Part shown: positions 6,218 through 13,399 of the stretch, in pieces | Layout: the number at the start of each line of letters is the position of its first letter | Position numbering within the stretch: the stretch's first letter is position 1 | Assembly (NCBI GenBank): GCA_002345215.1 | Contig: DDVH01000036.1 | Coordinates: forward strand, 1 to 24,436 | Length of the DNA stretch: 24,436 nt | From: Anaerolineales bacterium UBA2317 | GTDB lineage: Bacteria > Chloroflexota > Anaerolineae > Anaerolineales > Villigracilaceae | Reading direction: 5' to 3' | Notes under the pieces: generated by a model | The model's database searches: none | What the model saw: the letters and a program-made list of their open reading frames with translations, nothing else | Told to the model about the DNA's origin: nothing | Position numbers and translations under genes: made by a program

Positions 6218-6784
6218 TTACTGTTTTAGCAGTATGAAAGATTCAAGGAACACGTCCATTTTCTCGAAATCATCCATGGAATTATTGTTAAACACGTAGG
6301 TAGCGATTCTGTACACGCGATTACCAACTAGGAAAACTCTGGCTTTGTATGCACCATCGGGTTTCTCCATACCGCTAGTTCTGAGTGCGCTATCTGCGAT
6401 GATGTGCCGACCTGGATAACCATTGAGTGTAATCTCTGTTTCTTTCTTGAGTATGCCAAACGCACTCGCCAAGGCTTCATGGCGCGCCTGATCAAGAATC
6501 TCTCTATCAGTCAACTTATTCACGTCAGGCTCAGAAAGCTCACAATACTGAACAAGCCAATATACTCCATTGCCACGTGCAAAGAAGAAATGGATGTCTC
6601 TGGTCGTGCCAACACATGTGCCAGGGCGTATTTCATCGTTTTGTTCAACATCCGCTGGCATCCAGATTGCAAAGCTGCCAGACAGCGACTCGAAATTTGG
6701 TTCGTGTATGCTTGAGGACTGTGTGGGAGAAAAACCACAGCTAACCAATAGTAATCCACACATCACCGTATATAACCTTTTCAC
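6218..6784 (-). CDS. Predicted lipoprotein of unknown function
   Basis: A 188-aa exported protein starting at GTG 6784, supported by GGAG 6-7 nt upstream and by the signal peptide KRLYTVMCGLLLVSC that follows directly; the frame is open further upstream but that part runs through the attC-like repeat. The lipobox is LVSC. The mature domain is mixed alpha/beta with GSFAIWMPADVEQ near its start, a central helix (LDQARHEALASAFGILK), then LNGYPGRHIIAD and YKARVFLVGNRVYRIATYV; this pattern recalls small PsbP-like or Mog1-like folds, a guess only. It is 27 nt inside its cassette boundary, and its stop is 4 nt before R'' of site D. Function unknown. Confidence 0.75.
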   Translation of the reverse strand: MKRLYTVMCGLLLVSCGFSPTQSSSIHEPNFESLSGSFAIWMPADVEQNDEIRPGTCVGTTRDIHFFFARGNGVYWLVQYCELSEPDVNKLTDREILDQARHEALASAFGILKKETEITLNGYPGRHIIADSALRTSGMEKPDGAYKARVFLVGNRVYRIATYVFNNNSMDDFEKMDVFLESFILLKQ

Positions 6785-6810
6785 TGTAAACTCCTCTATT
6801 GAACGGGTGC

Positions 6811-6959
6811 GCCCAACGGTTTGCGTTACCTGCGCGTGGACTCTGCTTGGGAGCAGGGAAAACTCGAAGCCAGAAAAATGCTTGACTGCGAAGCGTGCCG
6901 CAGAATCCCACACGTCAGGCCGCTCGCCCCGCGAAGACGGGGTGCACGCTTTGTTGGGC
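6811..6959 (-). repeat. attC-like site E
   Basis: A 149-bp site. Minus strand: R'' GCCCAAC (6959-6953), AAAGCGTGCACCCCGTC; far end GTCCACGCGCAGGTAACGC, AAACC and R' GTTGGGC (6817-6811). GCGTG/CACGC arms can pair across the site. Inner hairpins include CCCCGTCTTCGCGGGG and CTGCTCCCAAGCAG. R'' matches the box opening its cassette at 7652-7646. Confidence 0.83.
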
Positions 6960-6964
6960 AGTTT

Positions 6965-7618
6965 TTATGTTAATAGTGCTATAAAAACTAAAGGCAAATC
7001 TATAAACACATGAACGATCATCACGAATAATAAATTTCGTTGCCAAAAGTATAAACCAGTAAGGATAATTCCTAATGGAATGACCACGCCAATAATATGA
7101 GCAATATTCCATCCTGTTGCGTGAATAGCCACAAAAAATATTAGACTAATTACCCCGCTTATCCACTTATTCCCTGTAATTTCATGTAATCGTTCCAGAG
7201 GATAACCACGAAACAAAATCTCTTCGGTTATGCCTGCGGTGAGTACACTCAAAAGCAATATCCACCAAGAGAAATTCGATGTGACTTGCGTTATCGTTCC
7301 TGTATCGGATGGCGGAAAAACTGCGTTAACCAACAATGTGAACACAGGGACTAATAGTGATAACAGAATACCTAATCCAATAGCCATAAATATCCATTTC
7401 CAAGATAGCGGTTTCCAGCCAATCGTTGTCAATGGCAATTTTTCAATGCTTCGTGTGAAAAACAACATTCCAAAAGCCAGCCCCCAAAGTACGGCGAAGC
7501 CAATCAAGGCGGAAACTTGTTCGTCCACGTTTGGCTTGATGAAAATCGGACTGATAAACAAAACGTAAATTGAAGGGATAATCAGAGATAAAATTAATCC
7601 GAGTATCTTTTTTTGCAT
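6965..7618 (-). CDS. CPBP-family intramembrane metalloprotease
   Basis: A 217-aa polytopic membrane protein (about six to seven helices). The CPBP (Abi/CAAX protease-like) motifs are complete: EE at 132-133 with Arg 137 (TEEILFRGYPLERL), His 166 in FFVAIHATGWN and His 203/Asp 207 in VHVFIDL. Family members are zinc-dependent membrane proteases, some linked to prenylated-protein processing or bacteriocin self-immunity; the substrate here is unknown. ATG 7618 is chosen over a TTG at 7651 that lies in the attC box; an AGGA stands about 11 nt upstream, so the ribosome site is weak. The stop is 5 nt before R'' of site E. It is a single-gene cassette. Confidence 0.88.
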   Translation of the reverse strand: MQKKILGLILSLIIPSIYVLFISPIFIKPNVDEQVSALIGFAVLWGLAFGMLFFTRSIEKLPLTTIGWKPLSWKWIFMAIGLGILLSLLVPVFTLLVNAVFPPSDTGTITQVTSNFSWWILLLSVLTAGITEEILFRGYPLERLHEITGNKWISGVISLIFFVAIHATGWNIAHIIGVVIPLGIILTGLYFWQRNLLFVMIVHVFIDLPLVFIALLT

Positions 7619-7645
7619 ACTGATAACTATCCTTTGCAAGGAACT

Positions 7646-7799
7646 GCCCAACGGTTTGCGTTACCTGCGTGTGGGCTGACCATGGACTCTGCTTGGGAGC
7701 AGAAAAATCTAAAAGCCATAATACTCTCGAAACCGAGTCTTCCCCTAAAGGGGAAGATGTCCAAAGGACAGAAGAGGTCAGCTGCACGCTTTGTTCGGC
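7646..7799 (-). repeat. attC-like site F
   Basis: A 154-bp site. Minus strand: R'' GCCGAAC (7799-7793, one base off RYYYAAC), AAAGCGTGCAGCTGACC; far end GGTCAGCCCACACGC, AGGTAACGCAAACC and R' GTTGGGC (7652-7646). GCGTG-x-GCTGACC against GGTCAGC-x-CACGC gives the longest visible pairing of any site in the array. Hairpin CTTCCCCTTTAGGGGAAG is central. It lies 18 nt after the stop of the last gene of the AAA operon. Confidence 0.83.
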
Positions 7800-7817
7800 G
7801 TCATCCGCTTTGCAAGA

Positions 7818-8351
7818 CTACTCGACAAAATAGAGACCAATGCCAAATTCTGGAAAGTCTTTGTTTTTTACATAACCATCAATTGTTTTTCCAGACCATT
7901 TTATTGCTTCTCCAGGAGCAGTTCCTAAATAATTTCTTGCTTCGGCTAATTTACTTGGGCTGTCGTGAACCCAGTTAGCGTATGTTATACGCCACTCGGT
8001 TCTCAAACTAAATTGATTTACATATTTATTGAAAGCCCATATTGAAGAATCGGTTTGGGGTAATAAATCATTTTTCCAACGGGTATCTACAGCAATCGTA
8101 AGTTTTCCAATTGACATTTGATTATCGTATTCGTTCCAGTCAATTTCCATTTTCAATTGTGCTTGGCATAGGTTGTTGTAATTGAAAGCAAACACATCAA
8201 TTTGACATATCCATCTGTTTTCAACGGCTTGGAGTAATTTTTCCAACTTATCGTCACTGATTTGAGTCGTTTCTCGCAGAACTTCTCGTATCTGTTGTTG
8301 CAAAAATATAATGCGAGTATAGGTCTTTGTGGAAGTGTAAGTTTCAGCCAT
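7818..8351 (-). CDS. Small protein of the AAA operon, possibly HORMA-like
   Basis: A 177-aa cytoplasmic protein without a family I can name firmly. It opens MAETYTSTKTYTRI, has a helix (REVLRETT, DDKLEKLLQAVE), then WICQIDVFAFNYNNLCQAQL, MEIDW, a charged middle and a C-terminal WRITY...GIGLYF part. The T-x-T start, first helix and following strands recall bacterial HORMA proteins, which pair with a dedicated AAA+ remodeller; this is a hypothesis from pattern only. The start at 8351 has GGAG 6 nt upstream and its ATG overlaps the stop of the AAA gene by 8 nt (ATGGCTGA), so the two are translationally coupled. attC-like site F follows 18 nt after the stop. Confidence 0.7.
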   Translation of the reverse strand: MAETYTSTKTYTRIIFLQQQIREVLRETTQISDDKLEKLLQAVENRWICQIDVFAFNYNNLCQAQLKMEIDWNEYDNQMSIGKLTIAVDTRWKNDLLPQTDSSIWAFNKYVNQFSLRTEWRITYANWVHDSPSKLAEARNYLGTAPGEAIKWSGKTIDGYVKNKDFPEFGIGLYFVE

Positions 8352-9219
8352 TTTTATCTCCAACAAGATGGTTTGTATATTTTGATGAAGTTACAAGTTG
8401 TTTACCTTTTTCAAGAATAATGGGCAAAGTAAAGTCAATATTTAATTTTGGCGCAGAGTCACCATTTTTACTCTTTTCTAAAACATTTTCGATGCCGTGT
8501 TGTTTAATAATTTTCCAAATAAATTCATCATACAGCGCAGACCGAAGATGAGAAAAGAAAGCGATATTCAACTCATTACTATGACCATTTTTAGAGGAAT
8601 ATGACTGTAAAGTATTTACTAGCGTTTCGCATTCATTGTGTGTTAGTTCGGTAAAAATTTTTTCGATTATTGCAATTTTTTCGTCAGTTTTAAGCGTCCA
8701 TTCAAACGATACCATTCTGCCCGCACGTATCAAAGGTGCATATAATTTTGTAAAGTCGTTGCCAGTAAGAATAATAGGAATTCTTGGAGTTTCCCTGTTA
8801 TCTACAACTGTTGGGTAATCGGTAATGTGCATTAATTCTCCAAAGACCGTTTGGGTATTAATGGTTTTCTGGACGTTATCACCCCAATTTCCCAACCCTG
8901 TGTCCACATCATTTATTAGCAAAACAGCTAATTTAGTTTCCTTTTCTAACACAGCTGTTCCTGCGGTTCTATACATGTGTCGAATAAACCTTGCGGGTTC
9001 GCCTGCGTCTTTACTTTCTAATTGACCGCCAGAAATCAGAAATGCTTTTACTCCAATACTTTTAAGTACATATTCGCATTGAAATGTCTTGCCCCACCCA
9101 GAAGGTCCATGAATACCTAATATCAATGGAGCAGAAGGTACTTGGCTACTCCAAAGATTTTTAAAAATGTGAACAAGGACTTCTTTTGTGAATCGTTCAG
9201 GCACAAATACTGTTGACAT
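8344..9219 (-). CDS. Rubisco activase-like AAA+ ATPase
   Basis: A 291-aa ATPase. Walker A is GPSGWGKT (38-45), Walker B LLINDVD (100-106, with Asn-Asp instead of the usual Asp-Glu), sensor 1 ILTGND (150-155) and arginine-finger region APLIRAGRM (161-169). The segments TFQCEYVL, LESKDAGEPARFIR, RIPIILTGNDFTKLYAPLI match Rubisco activase (Rca) almost block by block, including the Asn-Asp Walker B. Rca remodels inhibited Rubisco in phototrophs; no Rubisco is seen here and the C-terminus (LEKGKQLVTSSKYTNHLV) is not a Rubisco-binding SSU-like domain. It more likely remodels a product of its own operon, perhaps the 177-aa protein with which it overlaps. The start at 9219 lies 2 nt after the preceding stop. 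Confidence 0.88.
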   Translation of the reverse strand: MSTVFVPERFTKEVLVHIFKNLWSSQVPSAPLILGIHGPSGWGKTFQCEYVLKSIGVKAFLISGGQLESKDAGEPARFIRHMYRTAGTAVLEKETKLAVLLINDVDTGLGNWGDNVQKTINTQTVFGELMHITDYPTVVDNRETPRIPIILTGNDFTKLYAPLIRAGRMVSFEWTLKTDEKIAIIEKIFTELTHNECETLVNTLQSYSSKNGHSNELNIAFFSHLRSALYDEFIWKIIKQHGIENVLEKSKNGDSAPKLNIDFTLPIILEKGKQLVTSSKYTNHLVGDKNG

Positions 9220-9221
9220 TT

Positions 9222-9872
9222 TTATTCATCCCCTGATTCGATCCGTGAGATTCTATCGTGCATTTGACGAAGTATCTGACTTGCAAGCGATTCTTTTGTG
9301 TCTTTAACGTCAACCCATTCAACATCAATTACATCGTCATCCTTTAATTTGGCGCTTGATAGCCCTTTAATTTCAGTAGGTAAAGACTTCATGGGTGGAG
9401 GAAGATAATTTTGAATCACATTTGGGAGCATTTTAGGCGTTTCCGATGCGCCTGAAAACATCGCCATAATTTTCTTGGGAATCATAAAAATTGCTTCAGT
9501 TATTGGTTGAACAACCCTTTTCCAACCAATGCCTGCTAGTACATCATCAATTTTTCCCGCAATATAGATAATGCCTTCTGCAATTTCATCAATAATGGAA
9601 ACTTTCCCTTCATTCTTTTTCCGAACCAACTTCTCTACACTGTATAAGTTGTCAACGATTTCTCTTAAGTCAGTCTTGTATTCTCGCAAATCAATACTAT
9701 TCGATTGGGCATAAGCAAAACAATTGTGCAAAGTACTTAAGAGTTCTTTCCATCTTGATTCAACTTCTTGAATCTTTAATTCTGAAATTTCATCTTTTAG
9801 ATGCCGAGTGGATACATTTAGTATATTAATCATCATCATCAATTGGTTTGAGTCAAACATGTTTTCAGACAT
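9222..9872 (-). CDS. Helical protein of unknown function, first gene of the AAA operon
   Basis: A 216-aa protein I do not recognise. Residues 1-85 look like a helical bundle or coiled coil (NILNVSTRHLKDEISELK, ESRWKELLSTLHNCFAYAQ, DLREIVDNLYSVEKLV). Residues about 92-142 hold amphipathic to hydrophobic helices (EGIIYIAGKIDDVLAGIGW, ITEAIFMIPKKIMAMFSG) that may touch a membrane. The rest is a Pro-rich then acidic, probably flexible tail ending in a short helix (SQILRQMHDRISRIE). It is followed after 2 nt by the AAA gene. The ATG at 9872 has GGGA about 8 nt upstream. Possible roles are scaffold, client or effector of the ATPase; nothing in the sequence decides. Confidence 0.75.
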   Translation of the reverse strand: MSENMFDSNQLMMMINILNVSTRHLKDEISELKIQEVESRWKELLSTLHNCFAYAQSNSIDLREYKTDLREIVDNLYSVEKLVRKKNEGKVSIIDEIAEGIIYIAGKIDDVLAGIGWKRVVQPITEAIFMIPKKIMAMFSGASETPKMLPNVIQNYLPPPMKSLPTEIKGLSSAKLKDDDVIDVEWVDVKDTKESLASQILRQMHDRISRIESGDE

Positions 9873-9908
9873 AATTTATCCCTTTCTGGATTTGATTTGA
9901 AAAATACA

Positions 9909-9914
9909 ATTATA
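9909..9914 (-). promoter_or_regulatory. Candidate -10 box of the AAA operon
   Basis: TATAAT on the minus strand, 36 nt before the ATG, within TTGTATAATTGTA. TTGTATAATTCTG recurs upstream at about 9950. No convincing -35 box was seen. Confidence 0.45.
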
Positions 9915-10295
9915 CAAGGAACAGCACAACTATGATTTATACAGAATTATACAACTCACCCCAACAATGGGCAACATTTCCACTTGTAACTCAGCCATAA
10001 TTTCGCTCTTATCTACACGCAAACCACACCCCCATATATGGCAATCTGCCCTAGCCTCTTCCTCCGCTCTTCCTATAACCATCCTATATCCATCCTATAT
10101 CCAAACCCTATAATCCCCCTCATCCATATATGGGGTCACCGAACGTCTCATAAACCTGTTCATCCTGTAAGGGCGAGGTTATCTCGCCCTCACAATATCG
10201 AATGGATGCGTCGCGCCTTACAAATGTAATCCACAGTAGGGGCGGGGTTCTCCCGCCCAAAGGGGCAAGGTCGTCTCGCCCGTACTTATTAGCAG
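9915..10295. repeat. Repeat-rich intergenic region without a gene
   Basis: No gene is apparent. The spacer holds CCCCATATATGG (10030-10041) with its inverted copy CCATATATGGGG (10124-10135); a short direct repeat CCATCCTATAT near 10080-10100; and GC-rich hairpins GGGCGAG-GTTAT-CTCGCCC (10171-10189) and GGGCGGG-GTTCT-CCCGCCC (10240-10258), followed by a weaker related copy at 10262-10281. The hairpins belong to one family and sit head to tail. They separate the minus-strand AAA operon from plus-strand coaBC. Confidence 0.7.
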
Positions 10296-10301
10296 TATAA
10301 T
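10296..10301 (+). promoter_or_regulatory. -10 box of coaBC, near-leaderless start
   Basis: A consensus TATAAT stands 8 nt before the coaBC ATG and there is no Shine-Dalgarno, so the mRNA probably begins at or within 2 nt of the start codon. Confidence 0.6.
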
Positions 10302-10309
10302 CACGCCGT

Positions 10310-11515
10310 ATGCCCAACCTCACCAACAAACAAATTCTGCTTGGGGTCACTGGGTCTATTGCATCCTATAAAGCCGCAGACCTTGCCTCCAAATTAACGC
10401 AAGCAGGCGCAAAAGTAGATGTCATCCTCACAACTGCCGCACAAAAATTTATCACACCGCTTACCTTTCAATCAGTCACAGGTCGCAAAGCCTACACCGA
10501 TAAAGATTTATGGGGCGATGAAGGTCACGTCATTCACGTCAACCTCGCCAAGGGTGCCGATTTATTTGTAGTTGCACCTTGCACCGCCAACACCATCGCA
10601 AAACTCGCGCACGGCTTTTCGGATGATTTACTTACCGTCACTGCCCTTGCCACCACAGCAGATATATTAATCGCCCCAGCTATGGATGGCGGGATGTTTG
10701 ATAACGCCGCCACTCAGCAAAACCTATCCACGCTTCTTTCTCGGGGAGTCATAGTCGCTGGACCCGCCACAGGGCATCTCGCCTCTGGCATGTCTGGCAA
10801 AGGACGCATGCTAGAGCCAATGGAAATACTCGGTCACATTCGTATTGCACTTGGCAAACATGGCAAACTAAACAATAAAAAAGTAATCGTCACAGCAGGT
10901 GGCACGCAAGAAGCCATTGACCCTGTTCGTATCATCACCAATCATTCCAGCGGAAAGCAAGGCTATGCACTTGCTCAAGCCGCCATAGATGAAGGTGCCG
11001 ACGTAACTTTAATCACAACACCGACAGCATTAACGCCACCTGTTGGAGCAAAAGTCCTCAACGTCAAAAGTGTGGGAGATATGTTAGATGCTTTGATGAA
11101 CGCATCTGCGGACGCATTGATTATGTCCGCCGCCGCCGCAGATTTTAGACCGAAACATGTTGCCAAAGATAAAATCAAAAAACGTGATGGCATTCCGCAA
11201 ATAGAACTAGAAGTAGCCCCAGATATCTTGAAAACAGTATCAGGCTCACCCGTAGGCGCGAAGCGATTCAAAGTTGTGGTCGGCTTCGCGGCAGAGAGTC
11301 AAGACCTTTTAGAAAACGCCTCTGACAAGTTAAAATCAAAAGGCTTAGATTTTATCGCCGCAAATGATATATCATTGAAAGATGCTGGCTTTGCAGTGGA
11401 GACAAATCGAATCACATTGTTGTTTGCCGATGGAAGTAAAGAATCATTGCCGTTGATGAGCAAGACCGAAGCGGCAGAAAAAATCATAGAACACGTTGCA
11501 AGATTGTTGGAGTGA
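10310..11515 (+). CDS. coaBC: Bifunctional phosphopantothenoylcysteine synthetase/decarboxylase
   Basis: The 401-aa protein makes 4'-phosphopantetheine precursor for coenzyme A: CoaB joins phosphopantothenate to cysteine using CTP, CoaC decarboxylates the product with FMN. The N-terminal CoaC part (1-185) has GVTGSIASYKAADL, the catalytic His in HVIHVNLAKGADL (about residue 76), APCTANTIAKLA and GPATGHLASG...GRMLEP. The usual PAMNxxM motif reads PAMDGGMF (124-130), Asn to Asp at a residue known to matter in other CoaC enzymes; this may be normal for the lineage. The CoaB part begins KKVIVTAGGTQEAIDPVR and includes NHSSGKQGYALA and AAAADFRPK. The phosphoesterase gene follows by 1 nt, forming a two-gene unit. 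Confidence 0.97.
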   Translation: MPNLTNKQILLGVTGSIASYKAADLASKLTQAGAKVDVILTTAAQKFITPLTFQSVTGRKAYTDKDLWGDEGHVIHVNLAKGADLFVVAPCTANTIAKLAHGFSDDLLTVTALATTADILIAPAMDGGMFDNAATQQNLSTLLSRGVIVAGPATGHLASGMSGKGRMLEPMEILGHIRIALGKHGKLNNKKVIVTAGGTQEAIDPVRIITNHSSGKQGYALAQAAIDEGADVTLITTPTALTPPVGAKVLNVKSVGDMLDALMNASADALIMSAAAADFRPKHVAKDKIKKRDGIPQIELEVAPDILKTVSGSPVGAKRFKVVVGFAAESQDLLENASDKLKSKGLDFIAANDISLKDAGFAVETNRITLLFADGSKESLPLMSKTEAAEKIIEHVARLLE

Positions 11516-11516
11516 T

Positions 11517-12248
11517 ATGCGAATTTTGGTGATGTCTGATATTCATGGGAATTACACAGCCTTGTTGGCTGTGTTAAAAGATGCAGGTGAAGTAGATGAA
11601 ACCTGGTGCTTGGGTGATTTGGTCGGCTATGGACCAGACCCAAATGCTGTGGTGGAAGAAGTGCAAGAAATAAAAAACTTAACTTGTCTCATGGGCAACC
11701 ATGATGTAGCAGTCATCGGAAAAATGCCGCTCGAAACATTTAATGGCGATGCGAAAAAATCTTTGGCATACCATGAAAAAGTGTTGACTGCCACCAATAT
11801 GGATTTTCTCAAGATGTTGCCCAGTAAACCAAAAGTGCGTGGTGAAGCCACCATTGTGCATGGAAGTCCGCGTGACCCATTGTGGGAATATATTTTGAAC
11901 GGGCTTTCAGCAAGACTCAATTTTGACCATTTCGATACGCCGTGGTGTTTTATCGGTCATACCCACATTCAAAGTATCTTTATCAAAGACGAAGCCAGTG
12001 ACCGCGTCTCACTTGAACAAACCAGACCCGATGAAACGATTCAATTGCAACCAAAATTGATTTTGAATCCTGGTTCGGTTGGTCAACCTAGAGACCGTGA
12101 CCCTCGCGCCGCGTATGCCATTTATGACACCGAAGCGCGCACATGGACTCCCAAGCGTGTCGAATATAACGTCGCCGAAGTGCAAGAACGAATCCGCGCG
12201 GCAGGTTTGCCAGAGAAACATGCCGTCCGCATTGCTGAGGGATGGTAA
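11517..12248 (+). CDS. Calcineurin-like metallophosphoesterase (YfcE-type)
   Basis: A 243-aa cytoplasmic phosphodiesterase/phosphatase with the dimetal site in order: D8-x-H10 (MSDIHGN), GDLVGYGPDP (33-42), GNHD (60-63), H115 in IVHGSPRDP and GHTH (147-150). The substrate is not clear; YfcE-like enzymes hydrolyse phosphodiesters in vitro, and related proteins act on nucleotides or RNA. The start at 11517 is 1 nt after the coaBC stop and has GGAG within the end of coaBC, so the two genes are translationally coupled; an in-frame start at 11496 lacks support. A dispersed palindromic repeat follows the stop. Confidence 0.92.
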   Translation: MRILVMSDIHGNYTALLAVLKDAGEVDETWCLGDLVGYGPDPNAVVEEVQEIKNLTCLMGNHDVAVIGKMPLETFNGDAKKSLAYHEKVLTATNMDFLKMLPSKPKVRGEATIVHGSPRDPLWEYILNGLSARLNFDHFDTPWCFIGHTHIQSIFIKDEASDRVSLEQTRPDETIQLQPKLILNPGSVGQPRDRDPRAAYAIYDTEARTWTPKRVEYNVAEVQERIRAAGLPEKHAVRIAEGW

Positions 12249-12270
12249 TTTCGATTTACGATTTACGATT

Positions 12271-12342
12271 GGTGGTTGAGTAGCCGCGCTTGGTTGTCGA
12301 GTTTATCGAGACACTTGTTCTTCGCGGCGTATCGAGACCACA
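12271..12342 (+). repeat. Dispersed palindromic repeat, copy 3
   Basis: Starts GGTGGTTGAGTAGCCGCGCT and ends GCGGCGTATCGAGACCACA, as copy 1 at 1189-1237, with about 20 extra bases (TTGTCGAGTTTATCGAGACA, itself partly palindromic) in the middle. It sits between the phosphoesterase and the DUF4349 gene. Confidence 0.78.
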
Positions 12343-12359
12343 ATGTATGATAAAAAGCG

Positions 12360-12385
12360 GGAACTTCCTGATTAGATGTGTCGTC
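12360..12385 (+). promoter_or_regulatory. Candidate ECF sigma factor promoter
   Basis: GGGAACTT at about 12359 and CGTC at 12382-12385, 17 nt apart, fit the GGAAC/CGTC pattern of many extracytoplasmic-function sigma promoters. It lies about 40 nt before the DUF4349 lipoprotein start, a sensible target for envelope-stress control. No sigma factor gene is in the window. Confidence 0.45.
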
Positions 12386-12426
12386 CTTTTGGCAGAGAAA
12401 TCGCCAAATAAAAAGGAGAAGAGAAA

Positions 12427-13380
12427 ATGAAACGTATTTTGCTATTTAGTTCGTTAATTGCTTTGTTATTCCTCGCCGCATGTGGTGCCGCTGCTATGGA
12501 AGCACCTGCTATGTCAGAGGAATATTATTATGATGCCGCACCGATTAGTGAATCGCTACCACCGATGCCAGAAGCAGGCGTAGCACAAGAATCCTCTGCG
12601 GATAACAGTGCATCTGGTGGCGGGGATGCTCGCCTCACAAATGTCGAACGCATCGTCATTCAAAACGCCGACCTTGCCATTGTTGTCTCAGATGTAGAAG
12701 CACAAATGATTGAGATTCAGGCAATGGCAGAAGAAATGGGCGGATTCGTCGTCGCTTCAAATCTATATCAAACCTACACAAACAATTCTGTCTTAGTCCC
12801 CGAAGCGACCATTACGATTCGCGTCCCTGCTGAAAATTTAGATGAAGCATTAGATACCCTCAAAGAAAATGCAGTAGATGTTCAAAGTGAAACACGTTCT
12901 GGTCAAGATGTGACCGCAGAATACGTGGATTTGAAATCACGCCTCAAGAACTACGAAGCCGCCGAACGTGAATTAAGTGAATTGCTTGAAAACGCCGCCA
13001 CCACAGAAGATGTGATTAATATCTTCAATCAACTTGCTTACTATCGCGAACAAATTGAAATCACCAAAGGTCAAATTCAATACTACGAAGAAGCCGCCGC
13101 CTTATCTGCTATCAGCATTCGCTTGATTGCCGAAGCAACCATCCAACCGATTGAAATTGCAGGTTGGGAACCACAAGGCGTTGCCCGCGATGCCATTCAA
13201 GATTTGATTTACTTCTGGCAAGATTTCGTAGATTTCTTAATCTACTTCACACTCAACACACTGCCACGATTAATTACTATCGCCATTCCACTCTACTTAG
13301 TATTCCTCGGCGTACGTGCAATCTATCGCAGAATGAATAAGAATAAAAAAGTTGAAGAGAAAGTGGAAGAGAAAAAGTAA
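12427..13380 (+). CDS. DUF4349 membrane-anchored lipoprotein
   Basis: A 317-aa exported protein. Residues 1-19 form a lipoprotein signal with lipobox LAAC. A low-complexity Ala/Ser/Pro part follows (20-70). The DUF4349 domain covers about 72-240: RIVIQNADLAIVVSDVEAQM, EMGGFVVASN, ITIRVPAENLDEALDTL, SGQDVTAEYVDLKSRL, then a coiled coil (DLKSRLKNYEAAERELSELL...YREQIEITKGQIQYYE). A transmembrane helix lies near 280-303, followed by a Lys/Glu-rich cytoplasmic tail, so the domain faces outside and is tethered at both ends. Function of the family is unknown. A strong GGAGAAGAG ribosome site precedes the ATG. A terminator follows. Confidence 0.92.
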   Translation: MKRILLFSSLIALLFLAACGAAAMEAPAMSEEYYYDAAPISESLPPMPEAGVAQESSADNSASGGGDARLTNVERIVIQNADLAIVVSDVEAQMIEIQAMAEEMGGFVVASNLYQTYTNNSVLVPEATITIRVPAENLDEALDTLKENAVDVQSETRSGQDVTAEYVDLKSRLKNYEAAERELSELLENAATTEDVINIFNQLAYYREQIEITKGQIQYYEEAAALSAISIRLIAEATIQPIEIAGWEPQGVARDAIQDLIYFWQDFVDFLIYFTLNTLPRLITIAIPLYLVFLGVRAIYRRMNKNKKVEEKVEEKK

Positions 13381-13399
13381 TCAGTAGACAGTAATCAGT

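Noticed and set aside
6785..6913. N-terminal extension of the lipoprotein gene (frame open to 6913).
   Set aside because: The extension runs through site E and would bury the signal peptide; the GTG at 6784 has a ribosome site and the signal peptide directly after it.
2865..7799. The hairpin-rich repeats as MITEs or remnants of a transposon.
   Set aside because: There are no target-site duplications or transposase, the repeats lie strictly between single genes, and the cassette box matching is explained by integron recombination but not by transposition.
8344..9219. True Rubisco activase, implying carbon fixation.
   Set aside because: No Rubisco or carboxysome gene is near, there is no Rubisco-small-subunit-like extension, and the partners are unrelated; only family membership is claimed.
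10030..10135. CCCCATATATGG and CCATATATGGGG as a CRISPR or an operator pair.
   Set aside because: There are only two inverted copies about 80 bp apart, without regular spacers, and nothing ties them to a regulator.
10138..10144. ACCGAAC on the plus strand (GTTCGGT on the minus strand), a near-match to the box expected to open the AAA operon if it were a cassette (GTTCGGC, partner of GCCGAAC in site F).
   Set aside because: A 7-mer with one mismatch is expected by chance in a 440-bp spacer, and there are no L-type arms or hairpins around it; it is not enough to call an attC or attI site.
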